Shown here in pieces: positions 54,636 through 64,000 of a stretch of DNA of 64,000 nt. The stretch comes from Diogma glabrata (lineage: Eukaryota; Arthropoda; Insecta; Diptera; Cylindrotomidae), in the NCBI GenBank assembly GCA_963693315.1, contig OY856186.1:135228428-135292427 (forward strand). The letters run 5' to 3'. Within the stretch, counting starts at the first letter, position 1, and every line of letters begins with the position of its first letter. The notes below the pieces were generated by a model. The model ran no database searches. It was not told the origin of the DNA and saw only the letters and a program-made list of their open reading frames with translations. A program made the translations under genes and the position numbers.

Positions 54636-56550
54636 TGTAACAATTAGTTTGCAGCATTGCTACATTTTATAATTTAACAACGTTCCTAAAGGGTTAATTA
54701 AATTTTCCTTTAAAAGAAAACAAAAAAAAAAACAATTAAAGCAGGTCCATAAAATTTGTTTAATGGAGAGAATGAAAAGAAAGAATTGAAAAACAATTTT
54801 GTCTATTAAAGAAGATAAGGTATATGGAATTAACGATGTAACGGTTTTGAACAGATTACCAAAATTGAAGTTGGAATGTTTTTGAAAATGTTAGGATCAT
54901 TAAGTTTTTGGCTTTCGAGCAATTGAATTATCTTTTTAAATATAAAAAAAGAAATATTAAATTAGACATAATTTTTGGTTTGCTTTATTTTTAAAAAAAA
55001 TTAATTTTGTTAAACTATTTTGTTTTTATTGGAGTTTAAATAATTGATAAATTTAGTTAAATTTTTTTACGATTATGTTATGAAAGAAAAATAGTTATTT
55101 ATTATACAAGGGAAAAAAGTAGTAGATTTTAGCTCGAGGTTGTGTTGTCTCCCGACGCGAAGCGGAGGGAGACAAAAAACCGAGAGCTAAAATCTACAAT
55201 TTTTCCCGTGTATAATACACTATTTTTTTCTGTGACTGGATAAATATTAATATAATTATTGAAAAAATAATATTAAACAAATATTACAATATGTATATTC
55301 ACCACACCATACGAATTTTTCTTGAATAAAAACTTAAAATTAAGTTTCATTTTATTTGTCAAAACCAGTTATTAACATCAAGAAGAAAACGGTATAACTT
55401 TTCATTAACATTAAAATAGTCATAAATGTTCATAAATATTCATAATATTCATCATTTATGTGTATATATGTATTTATATATAAATTTTTATCTATCCGGG
55501 AAAAAAGTACATACTTTTTTCCCGGGGAAAAAAGTATTTCATGAAAAGTAGCATTTTTGCACCTGTCAGCAGAAGTAAAATGTTAAACTTTTTTCCCGTC
55601 ACAGAAAAAACATATTTTGTGTACTGTAAAACATTGTGCAATTTTTTTTTCTTTTAATCAAAATTAACAAAGAGTGGCTTAAATGTTAAAGCAAAGATAG
55701 AAGTATACCTATGTGTATGTATACTGCTAAATTATATTTTTTTTAAATATCGTTTACGATTAAGAGTTTATTAAAACAAATTAAATGTATGTTACGTAAA
55801 TTGGAGTTAAACTTTGGTACTTTGGTCAAGACCAAAAGTAAATAATTACATAACGCCATTAAATTATAGAACTAATTTGGGATACTTAATTGGTTCTAAA
55901 TACTGTCATATTTTTGGAAAATGATTTAAAATTAACAGTTTATCTTATGCTATCGGTAGATGGTTGTACTGTTGTACTATTATTAACATATATAACAAAA
56001 AATCAAATGAACATAATCAACGCGGGACATTCTTCGTGTTTTTTTTTGTGGATAAATAAATAAAACTGGACATACAAAAAAAAATAGAAAAATGAAAAAC
56101 AAAAAAATATATATATGTTTGTGAAGATTTGTGAAGATTAATAGAAAAAAAAATATTTATGTTTGTGTTTGTTATCTCTTGTGAATAGGTACATTAGGTG
56201 GCGGGTAAGTTAAGTTATATAAATAAAAATTATATAGTTTTTTTATAATATATAAGCAAATTTTTCCTTATTAAATATAATTTTATTACTCAAATAAATA
56301 TAAATGCTAAAATAAAATATATTGAATTTCTTTGTGAAAACAAAAACCAAAAATTATGAAGTTGATTATTGTGTTGTTGATTATTATCATATAATGTTCT
56401 AGATTATTTCTTTTTGTGAGAGAGAGAGATGTAGGTGATCCAGAGTGTAATATGTAAGTAGAACTATTATTTACCCCCCCCTTTTGCTCATTCCAGATCA
56501 CCTGGGGCACTGTTTAACCCATTACCACCTCTCCCTAAATTAGTCGGCAA
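54636..56550 (+). repeat. 3' LTR of the nested Gypsy element, carrying a 0.5-kb insert
   Basis: It starts TGTAACAATTAGTTTGCAGC like the middle LTR and matches it on both sides of 55,092-55,605. Confidence 0.8.
55092..55605. mobile_element. MITE-like palindromic insertion in the LTR
   Basis: It is absent from the middle LTR, where GAAAGAAAAAACATATTTTG is continuous. It contains an internal hairpin (AGTAGATTTTAGCTCGAGG with CCGAGAGCTAAAATCTAC) and several GGGAAAAAAGT and TTTTTTCCC words. CTGTGAC and GTCACAG occur inverted at 55,229 and 55,597. Confidence 0.75.
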
Positions 56551-56666
56551 CGGAGCAAAAAACCAGTGCAAACAAAAAACATACAATTCAACACACAAAT
56601 CAGGTGATATAAAAATTTTCTGTAGACGACTGTAATTGTTTTTTTTTTACAGTCATTGACAGCGGG
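56551..56666 (+). other. Unexplained segment within the split gag
   Basis: It sits between the nested LTR and the resumption of CsRn1 gag. It contains GTGATATAAAAATTTTCTGT to TTTTTTTTTTACAG (56,603-56,653), which looks like a roughly 50-base GT-AG intron, but I cannot show that it is used. Confidence 0.4.
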
Positions 56667-57209
56667 ATGGACCTAGGGGATAGACGTCCATCTGAATTGC
56701 TTCGTGCTATGCGAGCAGAAGCAAAGACAAATTTCTCAGACGAACTACTTAGGGTTATCTGGAGCGAAAAGCTTCCTCCACACGTCCGCACCTCCATCGC
56801 AGCAAGCGATGATACGCTTGACACTCAAGCACACATAGCAGATGCAGTTTTCAACGCTCGGATTTCTACTCCCATTTTCCAAATTGCAAAATCTTCGCAC
56901 AACAACTACAATTCTTCGGCTACCCCTGCCAACAATGAAATGGCATTGTTACAACAACAACTTCAAAAGATGGAACTTCAAATTTCTGCTTTAAGCAGCC
57001 AAGTTTCTAATCAAAACAGATCCAGATCTCGAACTCCTTACCAAAAACATGATCGTCGACCCCGGTCACGATCAACTTCACGTGCTCCACAGTTTTTCGA
57101 TGGAATCTGTTATTACCACCACAAATTCAGTAACCTCGCTCGGAAGTGCCATCCAAATTGCGCAAAGTACGCTACTTTTCCTTCAATTCCAGTTCCAAAA
57201 AACGCATAG
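56667..57209 (+). pseudogene. CsRn1-type Gag, C-terminal part with CHCC finger
   Basis: DLGDRRPSELLRAMRAEAKT is the capsid C-terminal block (xLGDRxPSxLLRxMR). It is followed by LPPHVRTSIAASDDTLDTQA, an Arg/Ser-rich stretch (QNRSRSRTPYQKHDRRPRSR) and CYYHHKFSNLARKCHPNC. The latter is the CHCC-type nucleocapsid finger characteristic of the CsRn1 clade rather than the common CCHC knuckle. It overlaps the protease frame, as a gag-pol junction would. Confidence 0.85.
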
Positions 57210-57490
57210 GCTCACCACACTTAGCGGAATGTGGTGATAGCCGAAATCACTATCGATTAATGGTTTATGATTCCATTAATCAAATTTATTTTCTAATCGA
57301 CACTGGAGCCGAAGTGTCAGTCCTTCCAGCTACTTCCACCCAGAAACTCACTATGACATCTCACCTTACCTTAGTTGCAGCGAATTCTACGACTGTGTCA
57401 ACCTAAGGAAATAAGTCATTGACATTAACTTTAGGACTTTGACGTTCATTCGTCCACAATTTTACAATTGCCAATGTTACTGTTCCGATA
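57146..57490 (+). pseudogene. Aspartic protease of the CsRn1-type element
   Basis: The active-site block IYFLIDTGAEVSVLPAT is at about 57,282-57,335, then LTLVAANSTTVST and a stop at 57,404. The downstream part (VTVPIIGADFLNKYG, about 57,473-57,520) is in another frame. One or two frame breaks. Confidence 0.85.
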
Positions 57491-57491
57491 A

Positions 57492-59326
57492 TTGGAGCTG
57501 ACTTTCTCAATAAATATGGCATACTGTGATATTAAACAGAGACGTATTATCGACCCTTTATCTGACATTTTCATGCCGGCAGGAACTGCCCCAATTTCCA
57601 CTCCTTCTTTATCTGTTCTCGTTAACGATCAATTTCCTCGCAAAATTAGCGAACTTCTACTCGAGTTCAACGACTTAACATTTGACTCGGGTCTTCCTTC
57701 AGCGGTGAAACACGATGTGACACACGCCATTATTACTACTGGACCTCCAGTCTGTTGCAAAACTCGCAGACTTGCAGCTGACAAACTCAAAGCTGCCAAA
57801 ACTGAGTTTGACCTTATGCTTCAGCAAGGTATATGCAGACCTTCTAGTAGTCAATGGTCCAGTCCCTTACACTTGGTCGAAAATAAAACAGCTGGTTTTC
57901 GTGTTTGCGGGGATTACCGTGGCTTAAATAAAGTCACAGTTCCCGACAAATATAACATTCCCTTTCTTCAGGATTTTTCGCAACAACTTAACGGTTGCAA
58001 TATTTTTTCGACTATCGACTTAGTGAGAGCTTACCACCAAATACCAATTGAGCCGTCTGACATTCCTAAGACAGCTATTTCTACTCCATTCGGACTATTC
58101 GAGTTCACACAAATGGGATTCGGTTTACGAAACGCTGGTCAAACGTTTCAGCGACATATGCACAACGTTTTAAGTGGTGTAGCATTCTGTTTCGTCTATT
58201 TAGACGATCTTTAGTCGCATCTAAGTCTTATGCCGAACACATAGGACATCTTAAAATCATCTTTCAAAAACTGCAAGATGCTGGTATGATCATCAACCTT
58301 GATAAGTGTAATTTCGCAAAAAAAGAAATCAATTTCTTAGGTCATACCATTAACTCAATAGGAGTTAGACCAACTCGAGAAAGAGTTAACGTTATTTCCA
58401 ATTTTCCTACTCCTCAAATGGTCAAAGATCTTCGTCGATTTCTGGGGATGATTAATTTTTATCGTCGTCTCATTCCACACGCCGCAGGTGACCAAGCCAT
58501 TTTAAACGATTTTTTAAAAGGTTCTAAAAAGAACGACAAACGACCTATTAACTGGTCGGAATCTTCACTTCTTGCTTTTGCAAACTGCAAAACACAACTG
58601 AGCGACGCAACCATGCTCGCACATCCTTCTCTCGAGGCACAACTCGCTATAATGGTCAACGCTTCCGACACAGCAGTTGGTGCAGTCGTTCAACAACTGG
58701 TCACTGATTCATGGCAGCCTCTTAGTTTCTTTTCAGTAAGGTTAACTGAAACCCAAAGACGCTACAGCGCCTTTGACCGTGAACTTCTGGCTGCTTATTT
58801 GGCCATCAAACACTCCCGTTACCTTCATGAAGGGCGCAATTTTATCCTGTTCACGGATCATAAACCTCTTATTTATGCTTTGTCCCAGAACCCAGACAAA
58901 GCTAGTCCTAGACAGTTTCATCATCTGGATTTTATCAGCCAGTTTACCACTGATATACGACATGTTTCTGGAGTTGACAATGTTGTTGCTGACGCTTTGT
59001 CACGCATTGATCAGCTTCAGTTACCTGAGAGCATTGATTACTCGGCCATCGCCGATGCTCAAATGACAGATTCAGAGTTTAAGGAGCTACTTTCGGAATA
59101 CAGCACGACGCTTAAATTCCAACATATTCCCCTATCCTTTGGCTCTGACAAATTCATTCATTGCGACGTTTCTATGGGGAAACAACGTCCATTTATACCC
59201 AAACAGTTTCGTCAACAAGTTTTCATGCAAATGCATAATATTTCTCATCCTGGTATCAAAGCTACTACTAAATTACTGACTGACGCTGTGGTCTGGCCGT
59301 CAATAAAAAAGATGTCCGGGAAATGA
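57492..59326 (+). pseudogene. Reverse transcriptase and RNase H of the CsRn1-type element
   Basis: RT motifs are LMLQQGICRPSSSQWSSPLH, FRVCGDYRGLNKVTVPDKYN, FSTIDLVRAYHQIPIEP, FEFTQMGFGLRNAGQTFQRH and the catalytic FCFVYLDDL (58,190-58,214). A one-base frameshift there produces a stop. The thumb resumes IINLDKCNFAKKEINFLGHT. RNase H follows: IMVNASDTAVGAVVQQL, YSAFDRELLAAYLAI, ILFTDHKPLIYAL and NVVADALSRID. At 59,310 a second frameshift leads into integrase. Confidence 0.9.
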
Positions 59327-60325
59327 CCCGAAACTGTTTACAGTGTCAGAAATCGAAAATTTCACGACACACTCGATCTCCTCTTGCTAATTATACTTTA
59401 ACTTCGGAACGATTTTCCGAAGTTCATTTAGATATTATTGGACCGATGCCTTCTTCCGAAGGACAACGGTATTGTGTAACTCTGATCGACAGATACACAC
59501 GATGGCCCGAAGCAATTCCGATACCAGAAATTACGGCTGCAACCGTAGCCACTGCTGTCTATTCTGGATGGATATCTCGCTTCGGTGTGCCTAATTTCAT
59601 TGTGACCGACCAAGGGTCACAATTTGAATCGCAGCTTTTTTCAGAACTTTCAAAGCTGTTAGGTTTCGACCATAGACGAACCACAGCTTATAATCCTAAA
59701 TGTAATGGCATGATCGAACGCTTTCATCGAACTCTGAAAGCGGCCATAATGTGTCACAATCGACCAGATTGGACACGTACTATCCCGACTATTCTCCTTG
59801 GACTTCGCACATCTTTTCGGGAAGATTTTGAATCCTCCTCTGCAGAATTAGTGTATGGAACTACCTTACGCTTACCGGGACATTTCTTATCGGAACAATC
59901 GACATTGGTTCCACAGTCGGATTTTGTAACCAACCTTAAACTACATTTTAACAATCTCCGACCAGTTTCTTCATCTCGTTATTCTACAAATAACGTTTTT
60001 GTCTTTAATGATTTAAAAACGTGTTCACACGTTTTCCTTAGGGTAGACACGGTCCGTAGGTCACTACAACAACCCTATGACGGACCTTTTCTTGTCATCG
60101 ATCGAAATGACAAAACTTTCACTATCGATATGAAAGGTAGAACGACCAAAGTTAGTATCGACAGACTTAAACCCAGTTATCAATATCACACCAAGTCTGA
60201 CGAACCACTAACAGTTCACGAATCTTTAATACATAGTTCTCCTCAGCACTCTCCTTCGACTTCTGTTTCGACTTCTACGAAGCAGAGTCACGACTCTAAC
60301 TCCGATCACATTTCGACCCCAATTT
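59323..60325 (+). pseudogene. Integrase of the CsRn1-type element
   Basis: The HHCC finger ends NCLQCQKSK. The catalytic core is [13 protein letters not shown] (Asp), [19 protein letters not shown] (Asp) and [20 protein letters not shown] (Glu). FDGPF-like [19 protein letters not shown] is the GPY/F-type C-terminal module. All three catalytic residues are present. The frame then runs without a stop into Penelope-like sequence at about 60,327, losing the normal C-terminus of this pol. Confidence 0.9.
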
Positions 60326-60326
60326 T

Positions 60327-61600
60327 TGGAAGTCCAATGGGTTCTCCTGTGAGTCCTTCTTGCGCAAATTTAATTATGGAATACGTTGAAGAAACCGTTT
60401 TAAAAGATATGGTAATAAGACCACCTTTTTTTTTCTTCCGATATGTAGATAACATTTTAACGGCAATTCCAAAAAATAAAATTCAAGATTTTCTATCAAA
60501 ATTTAATAGTTTTAACAACAAAATACAGTTTACTCTAGAAACAGAAATTGATTGCTGTTTACCGTTTTTGGATTTAGTCATACACCGTTCAAGTAACGGA
60601 CAGCTAGCTACTGATTGGTTCCACAAAAAACCTGGTCAGGGCGATATTTAAATTTTGATTCATGGCTGCCTCTATCTTATAAAAGAAACACTGTTACCTT
60701 AATGGTTCAAAAAATTTTGAAATTATCTGATCCGAAATTCCATATTAAAAATTTTAAACTACTTTTCGAAACTCTAGAAAAAAACAATTATCCAAAAAAT
60801 TTTATACAGAAATTAGTTAATCAACAAATTTATAGCAAAGAAAAAATCATTTTAAAAGAAACATCCATTAATAACAACAACAAAATTTACATGACTTTAC
60901 CATATGTAAAAACTCTTTTTGAACAAGTTAAACATTTGCTGAAAAAATTTAATTTTAAAGTAGTCGGAACAGCTAATAAAACGTTATATAACACCATTTT
61001 TACTAAATTAAAAGATAAAATACCCATTAATCTTCAATCGAATTTGGTTTACCAAGCTGATTGTGGATGTGGTAAATCATATATAGGCCAAACAAAACAA
61101 TATCTAGGTAAACGTGTCAAACAACATCTCAACGACGCAAAAAAGCAAATCGACAATATGAGCGCACTATCAAGTTACAAAAAAAGCTGTAATGCTAATC
61201 TACCTCTTCAAAATTTTAAAATTTTGGATAAAGAATCAAATTTAAACAGACATAGGATTTTAGAAATGATTCGTATTAAATAAAATAAAAATTGTATGAA
61301 CATACAAACGGATACAAATTTTTAAGTAACATTTATGATTTTGTTCTATGAAGCTAAACATTTTAGAAAAATGAAGTTTAGAAAGAAAGTTCAAACTTTA
61401 ACTGCCATATTTTTTATTATTTTTTGAATTGTATAATTGTTTGTTTTTCTTTTACTATTTTGCATTATAGTTAGCGTTCTTTTTTTTATTGTTATTTTTC
61501 AAAGCTTTTCTTTATTTATTTATGTCAATTTTTTGTTGAACAAAGCTTGTTTTTATTTTTGTATAATTGTATCCTTGAAGATGGTTTAAATAAACCGAAA
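60327..61600 (+). mobile_element. Penelope-like element, 5'-truncated, fused to Gypsy pol
   Basis: The RT C-terminal block ([39 protein letters not shown] with YVDN in place of [20 protein letters not shown]) is in the Gypsy reading frame to 60,651. A frameshift at about 60,637 moves to the 60,615-61,283 frame. The GIY-YIG endonuclease is there (LVYQADCGCGKSYIGQTKQY, KRVKQHLNDAKKQ), ending LNRHRILEMIRIK. 3' sequence to about 61,600 includes GATGGTTTAAATAAACCGAA, a tail phrase common in Penelope-like elements. Confidence 0.85.
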
Positions 61601-61780
61601 CAATTGTTGGGTAAAAAATAATATATTAATTATTTATTGGCTTTAACCAAAAATCTTTTTTTAAAATATAATTTAAAATACTAACAAGTTTTATGAATAA
61701 TCATTGTTAATAGTTCGTCAACTTTTGTAAACACAACCTTACGTGATATTGGTTGACAACATCACTGATAAGGGGGTGTA

Positions 61781-62249
61781 TGTGGCGAACTAGCTTTAAT
61801 TTAATTTAAAATTTAAAGTGTTGGTTGCGACTAGCTTTAATAAATTAGTTCTTATAGTTTTCTTAGAAAGTTTTTAGAAAGTTTTTGTATGTATCTTTAA
61901 TTTTGATATAAAGAGATCGTCGTTTATGTGATAAGATAAACGGAACATATAGGCTGTTGAATAAATCAGTAAAAGCCATATTGTTGTGTTTTTCGTAATC
62001 ATACGGGAATATTATATAACCCGAAATAAGTTGTTGGTTAACGGTTCAATTGAGCTGTAAGGAAAACACACCTTCCAGAAACATTCCTGTGGTGTTGGAT
62101 GTAGTTATCGGAGTTGGATTGAAGGAAAGAAAGGATTGAACTCAGAATTGATGTCATCATATGGTAAATAAACTACACCAAAAATACATATCTGCGAGGG
62201 ATTATTTTAATCTACACAGTATTACGTTAAATCATACAACAACAGCTAT
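61781..62249 (+). repeat. 3' LTR of the CsRn1-type element
   Basis: It starts TGTGGCGAACTAGCTTTAAT after AAGGGGGTGTA (polypurine tract) and ends GCTAT before the ATACT duplication. Confidence 0.8.
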
Positions 62250-62254
62250 ATACT

Positions 62255-63130
62255 AAATTCGTTTTAATTAAAACAATCTATTTATAATTGGAATGTTTGT
62301 TATAAAAAAATTTGATTAAAATATGTTCCACACTTCCAATATACTATAATCAATGATAACAAAAGGTAAACATTCTATAAAACTCAATTTAAAAGTATTG
62401 CTTACATATTTACAGCAAGCTTGTTATACAAATTAATGATTGAAGATAATAATTTTCCCTTACTTCATTGCAAAAACTACAAAAATTATTTTCAATCTTT
62501 TATGTTGATTTAAGCTTGAACGTCTATCTATCTTGCTTTAGTTCTTTTAAATTAAATAGAAAAAAACGTAATTGAGGTATAAGACAAAAGAAATGCTTTA
62601 CTCCATGAGAAAATAATGTTCAAGTAAAAAAGAAGAATAAAGTTTCAAGTGATTAAATCTCTTGAAACAGATATAAATTAATTTTTCCTGTGTTTTCTTT
62701 GCTTAACCTAAATTGTATTATGAAGAACTCTGTATTATTAATTAAAATTCATTCCATAGTTTGAAAATTGAATGAAGATTATCTAATTTAACGTTGTGTT
62801 TACATTGAATTTTATCATATATATTTATTGAAACTATTACATATATATTGATTCTATTAATTAATTCTAGTAATGCTGATTAGTTCATATTTTTAGGGTT
62901 CCATTTTTCATACGGAACACTATTGGTGAGAGTAAAACGAGTTTTTCACATTATATCGATTATCTCGTAAACTATAAATGCTATGGACCTGAAATTTGAG
63001 GTACGTATAAAACTAACTTATAACCACATAAGATGACAGATACAAATAAAACTAAAGTTGTTTTCGTTTGGTTTACAGGGTTACGATTTGAGACCTTTGA
63101 GAAAATACATTTTTTTTATAGATTCAAGTA
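62255..63130. other. Geneless AT-rich stretch
   Basis: Nothing coding. 62,897-62,925 (AGGGTTCCATTTTTCATACG) resembles the AAGGGTTCCGTACTTTG phrase at 27,056, a common insect dispersed repeat start. Confidence 0.5.
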
Positions 63131-63283
63131 GGGTATGTGTAATGAAGCGCTGCTTCATTGACTAACAACGAAGTGGCATAGCAGGCCGCGTACTTAGCGA
63201 GATTATTTTTAAGCTCCAGACTAGCTGCAGCCTATGGGGTCAAGAGAAGAATACCTGCTGCTCTAGCACAAATAACTGTATTT
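63131..63283 (+). repeat. Partial LTR copy of the 6-kb Gypsy remnant family
   Basis: It begins TGTAATGAAGCGCTGCTTCA and parallels the following LTR (GCATAGCAGGCCGCGTACTTAG against ACATAGCAGGAAGCGTACCTAG). It stops in the middle and is followed directly by a second LTR start. Confidence 0.6.
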
Positions 63284-63490
63284 TGTAATGAAGCGCTTTC
63301 TCAATGGCGAACCAATGAGAAGGACATAGCAGGAAGCGTACCTAGCGAGATTGATTTTCAAGCCCCAAACTAGCTTCAGCCCATGGGAACGATAAAGTAA
63401 CCCTGCTACTTCAGCACAAATACAGAAATGTACGCTATTTACGAAAATTTGCAGAAATGAAAAAAAATACAAGTGGAAAAACGGAGACTC
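63284..63490 (+). repeat. LTR of the 6-kb Gypsy remnant family
   Basis: It matches 6,426-6,221 on the opposite strand. It starts TGTAATGAAGCGC and ends GGAGACTC before TGGCGACCCC. Confidence 0.65.
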
Positions 63491-63800
63491 TGGCGACCCC
63501 TGTGGCGAAAGACCCACGATCAACACGTCCAACCCCTACGTTCACTCACATACGCCCACACACACACACACACACATTCACACCCCTTTATCATTATGAC
63601 CTAAGTAATAAAAATAAATTTACTCACCCCATGATTAAACCCCGTCCTCCTATTCTGCTTCCATCAGCCCTCCATCCGCACGTGGATCACGTTAGGAATC
63701 TCTCAAAAATATTTTGTATGATGAAAATGTTGAATGAAGTTGCACGTACAAACGTGGTACGAAATGTTAAGTGGAAACGTTATGCAAATTCGTAAAATTT
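63491..63800 (+). mobile_element. PBS-like site and leader of a Gypsy element running off the window
   Basis: TGGCGACCCC (63,491-63,500) is followed by the CAC-rich leader seen inverted at 6.0-6.2 kb. An open frame spans it (to 63,795), but its His/Thr/Pro-rich content is the leader translated; it is not a gene I can support. Confidence 0.55.
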
Positions 63801-64000
63801 TGTTGAATCAAAAATTATGTAATTGATGTAAAATATTGTTGAAGCAAAAATGATAAGTAGAAACGATATGCAAATTCGTAAAATTTTGTTGAATCGAAAA
63901 AATATTGTAACGGATGTAAAATTTTGTTGAATCAAAAATTATGTAATTGGTGTAAAATATTGTTGAATCAAAAATGGTAAACAGGAACGTTACATCAACT
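63735..64000. repeat. Interspersed tandem phrases to the window end
   Basis: Words such as GCAAATTCGTAAAATTTTGT, TGTTGAATCAAAAATTATGT and TGTAAAATATTGTTGAA alternate several times with small changes, giving units of about 60-130 bases. Confidence 0.7.

Larger units (their letters stand above)
47364..56550 (+). mobile_element. Nested Gypsy element with three LTR positions
   Basis: The structure is: 20 bases of LTR (47,364-47,383), integrase-to-3' end (47,384-48,468), full LTR (48,469-49,856), complete internal region (49,857-54,635), full LTR (54,636-56,550). 47,384-49,856 and 53,551-56,550 are nearly identical apart from an insertion in the latter. This is a tandem LTR-internal-LTR-internal-LTR array in which the first unit lost most of its LTR and its gag-protease-RT. 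Target-site CGG flanks are possible but uncertain. Confidence 0.85.
46479..62249 (+). mobile_element. CsRn1-clade Gypsy element with nested insertions, TSD ATACT
   Basis: 5' LTR 46,479-47,036 and 3' LTR 61,781-62,249, both starting TGTGRCGAACTAGCTTTAAT. ATACT precedes the first (46,474-46,478) and follows the second (62,250-62,254). A polypurine tract (AAGGGGGTGTA) sits before the 3' LTR. Gag is split by another Gypsy element (47,364-56,550); pol follows, and its end is fused to a Penelope-like element. The clade call rests on the CHCC gag finger and pol similarity. Confidence 0.85.

Noticed and set aside
63457..63795. 112-residue His/Thr/Pro-rich frame
   Set aside because: It starts inside the LTR and reads through the CAC-rich leader; the inverted copy at 6 kb gives a different protein.

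Overview
This window is AT-rich nuclear DNA from an animal, most likely an insect. Short GT-AG introns of about 60 bp, LTR retrotransposons of the CsRn1 and mdg1/412 lineages, a Jockey-like LINE, Penelope-like fragments, a pogo/Tigger relic and a Polinton/Maverick all point that way. The species cannot be fixed from the sequence alone. I see no ordinary single-copy host gene: essentially everything recognisable is mobile-element DNA, much of it nested and broken.

Layout: 1-4406 is the 5' part of a hAT (DUF4371/TTF-type) transposon on the minus strand, with a Penelope scrap and a 77-bp minisatellite inside it. 5.4-6.84 kb holds a minus-strand Gypsy remnant (integrase C-terminus, LTR, leader). 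6,843-10,698 is a 3'-truncated mdg1/412-like Gypsy element. 10.7-13.69 kb is repeat-rich and geneless. 13,692-37,296 is a Polinton defined by about 0.95-kb terminal inverted repeats and a perfect 6-bp target duplication, TGCACC. 37.3-46.47 kb is geneless DNA with MITEs, a Tigger relic and LINE/SINE scraps. 46,479-62,249 is a CsRn1-clade Gypsy element (5-bp target duplication ATACT). A second Gypsy element with three LTR positions sits in its gag, and a Penelope-like element is fused to the end of its pol. 63.1-64 kb begins another copy of the 6-kb Gypsy remnant, in the opposite orientation.

The Polinton carries the morphogenetic module in order: A32-like packaging ATPase, a small conserved protein, a basic protein fused to the penton/minor capsid protein, a pVI/pX-like protein, the double jelly-roll major capsid protein, and an adenain-like protease. 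Every one except the pVI/pX-like gene has an in-frame stop, and the capsid gene is further split by two transposons whose target duplications can be read. No protein-primed polymerase or integrase gene is visible, so this is a dead or non-autonomous copy.

Its right half carries the most unusual cargo. A three-exon gene at 30,791-31,193 encodes two tandem CHHC zinc fingers with GTSF1/Asterix spacing (the piRNA/TE-silencing factor family). A cysteine-protease/transglutaminase-like protein is at 23,862-24,449. An unidentified protein at 32,500-32,922 has a start codon separated from the rest of its gene by an intron, as may also be true of the GTSF1-like gene. A 5'-truncated Jockey LINE (33,124-36,126, 11-bp target duplication) then landed near the right terminal repeat.
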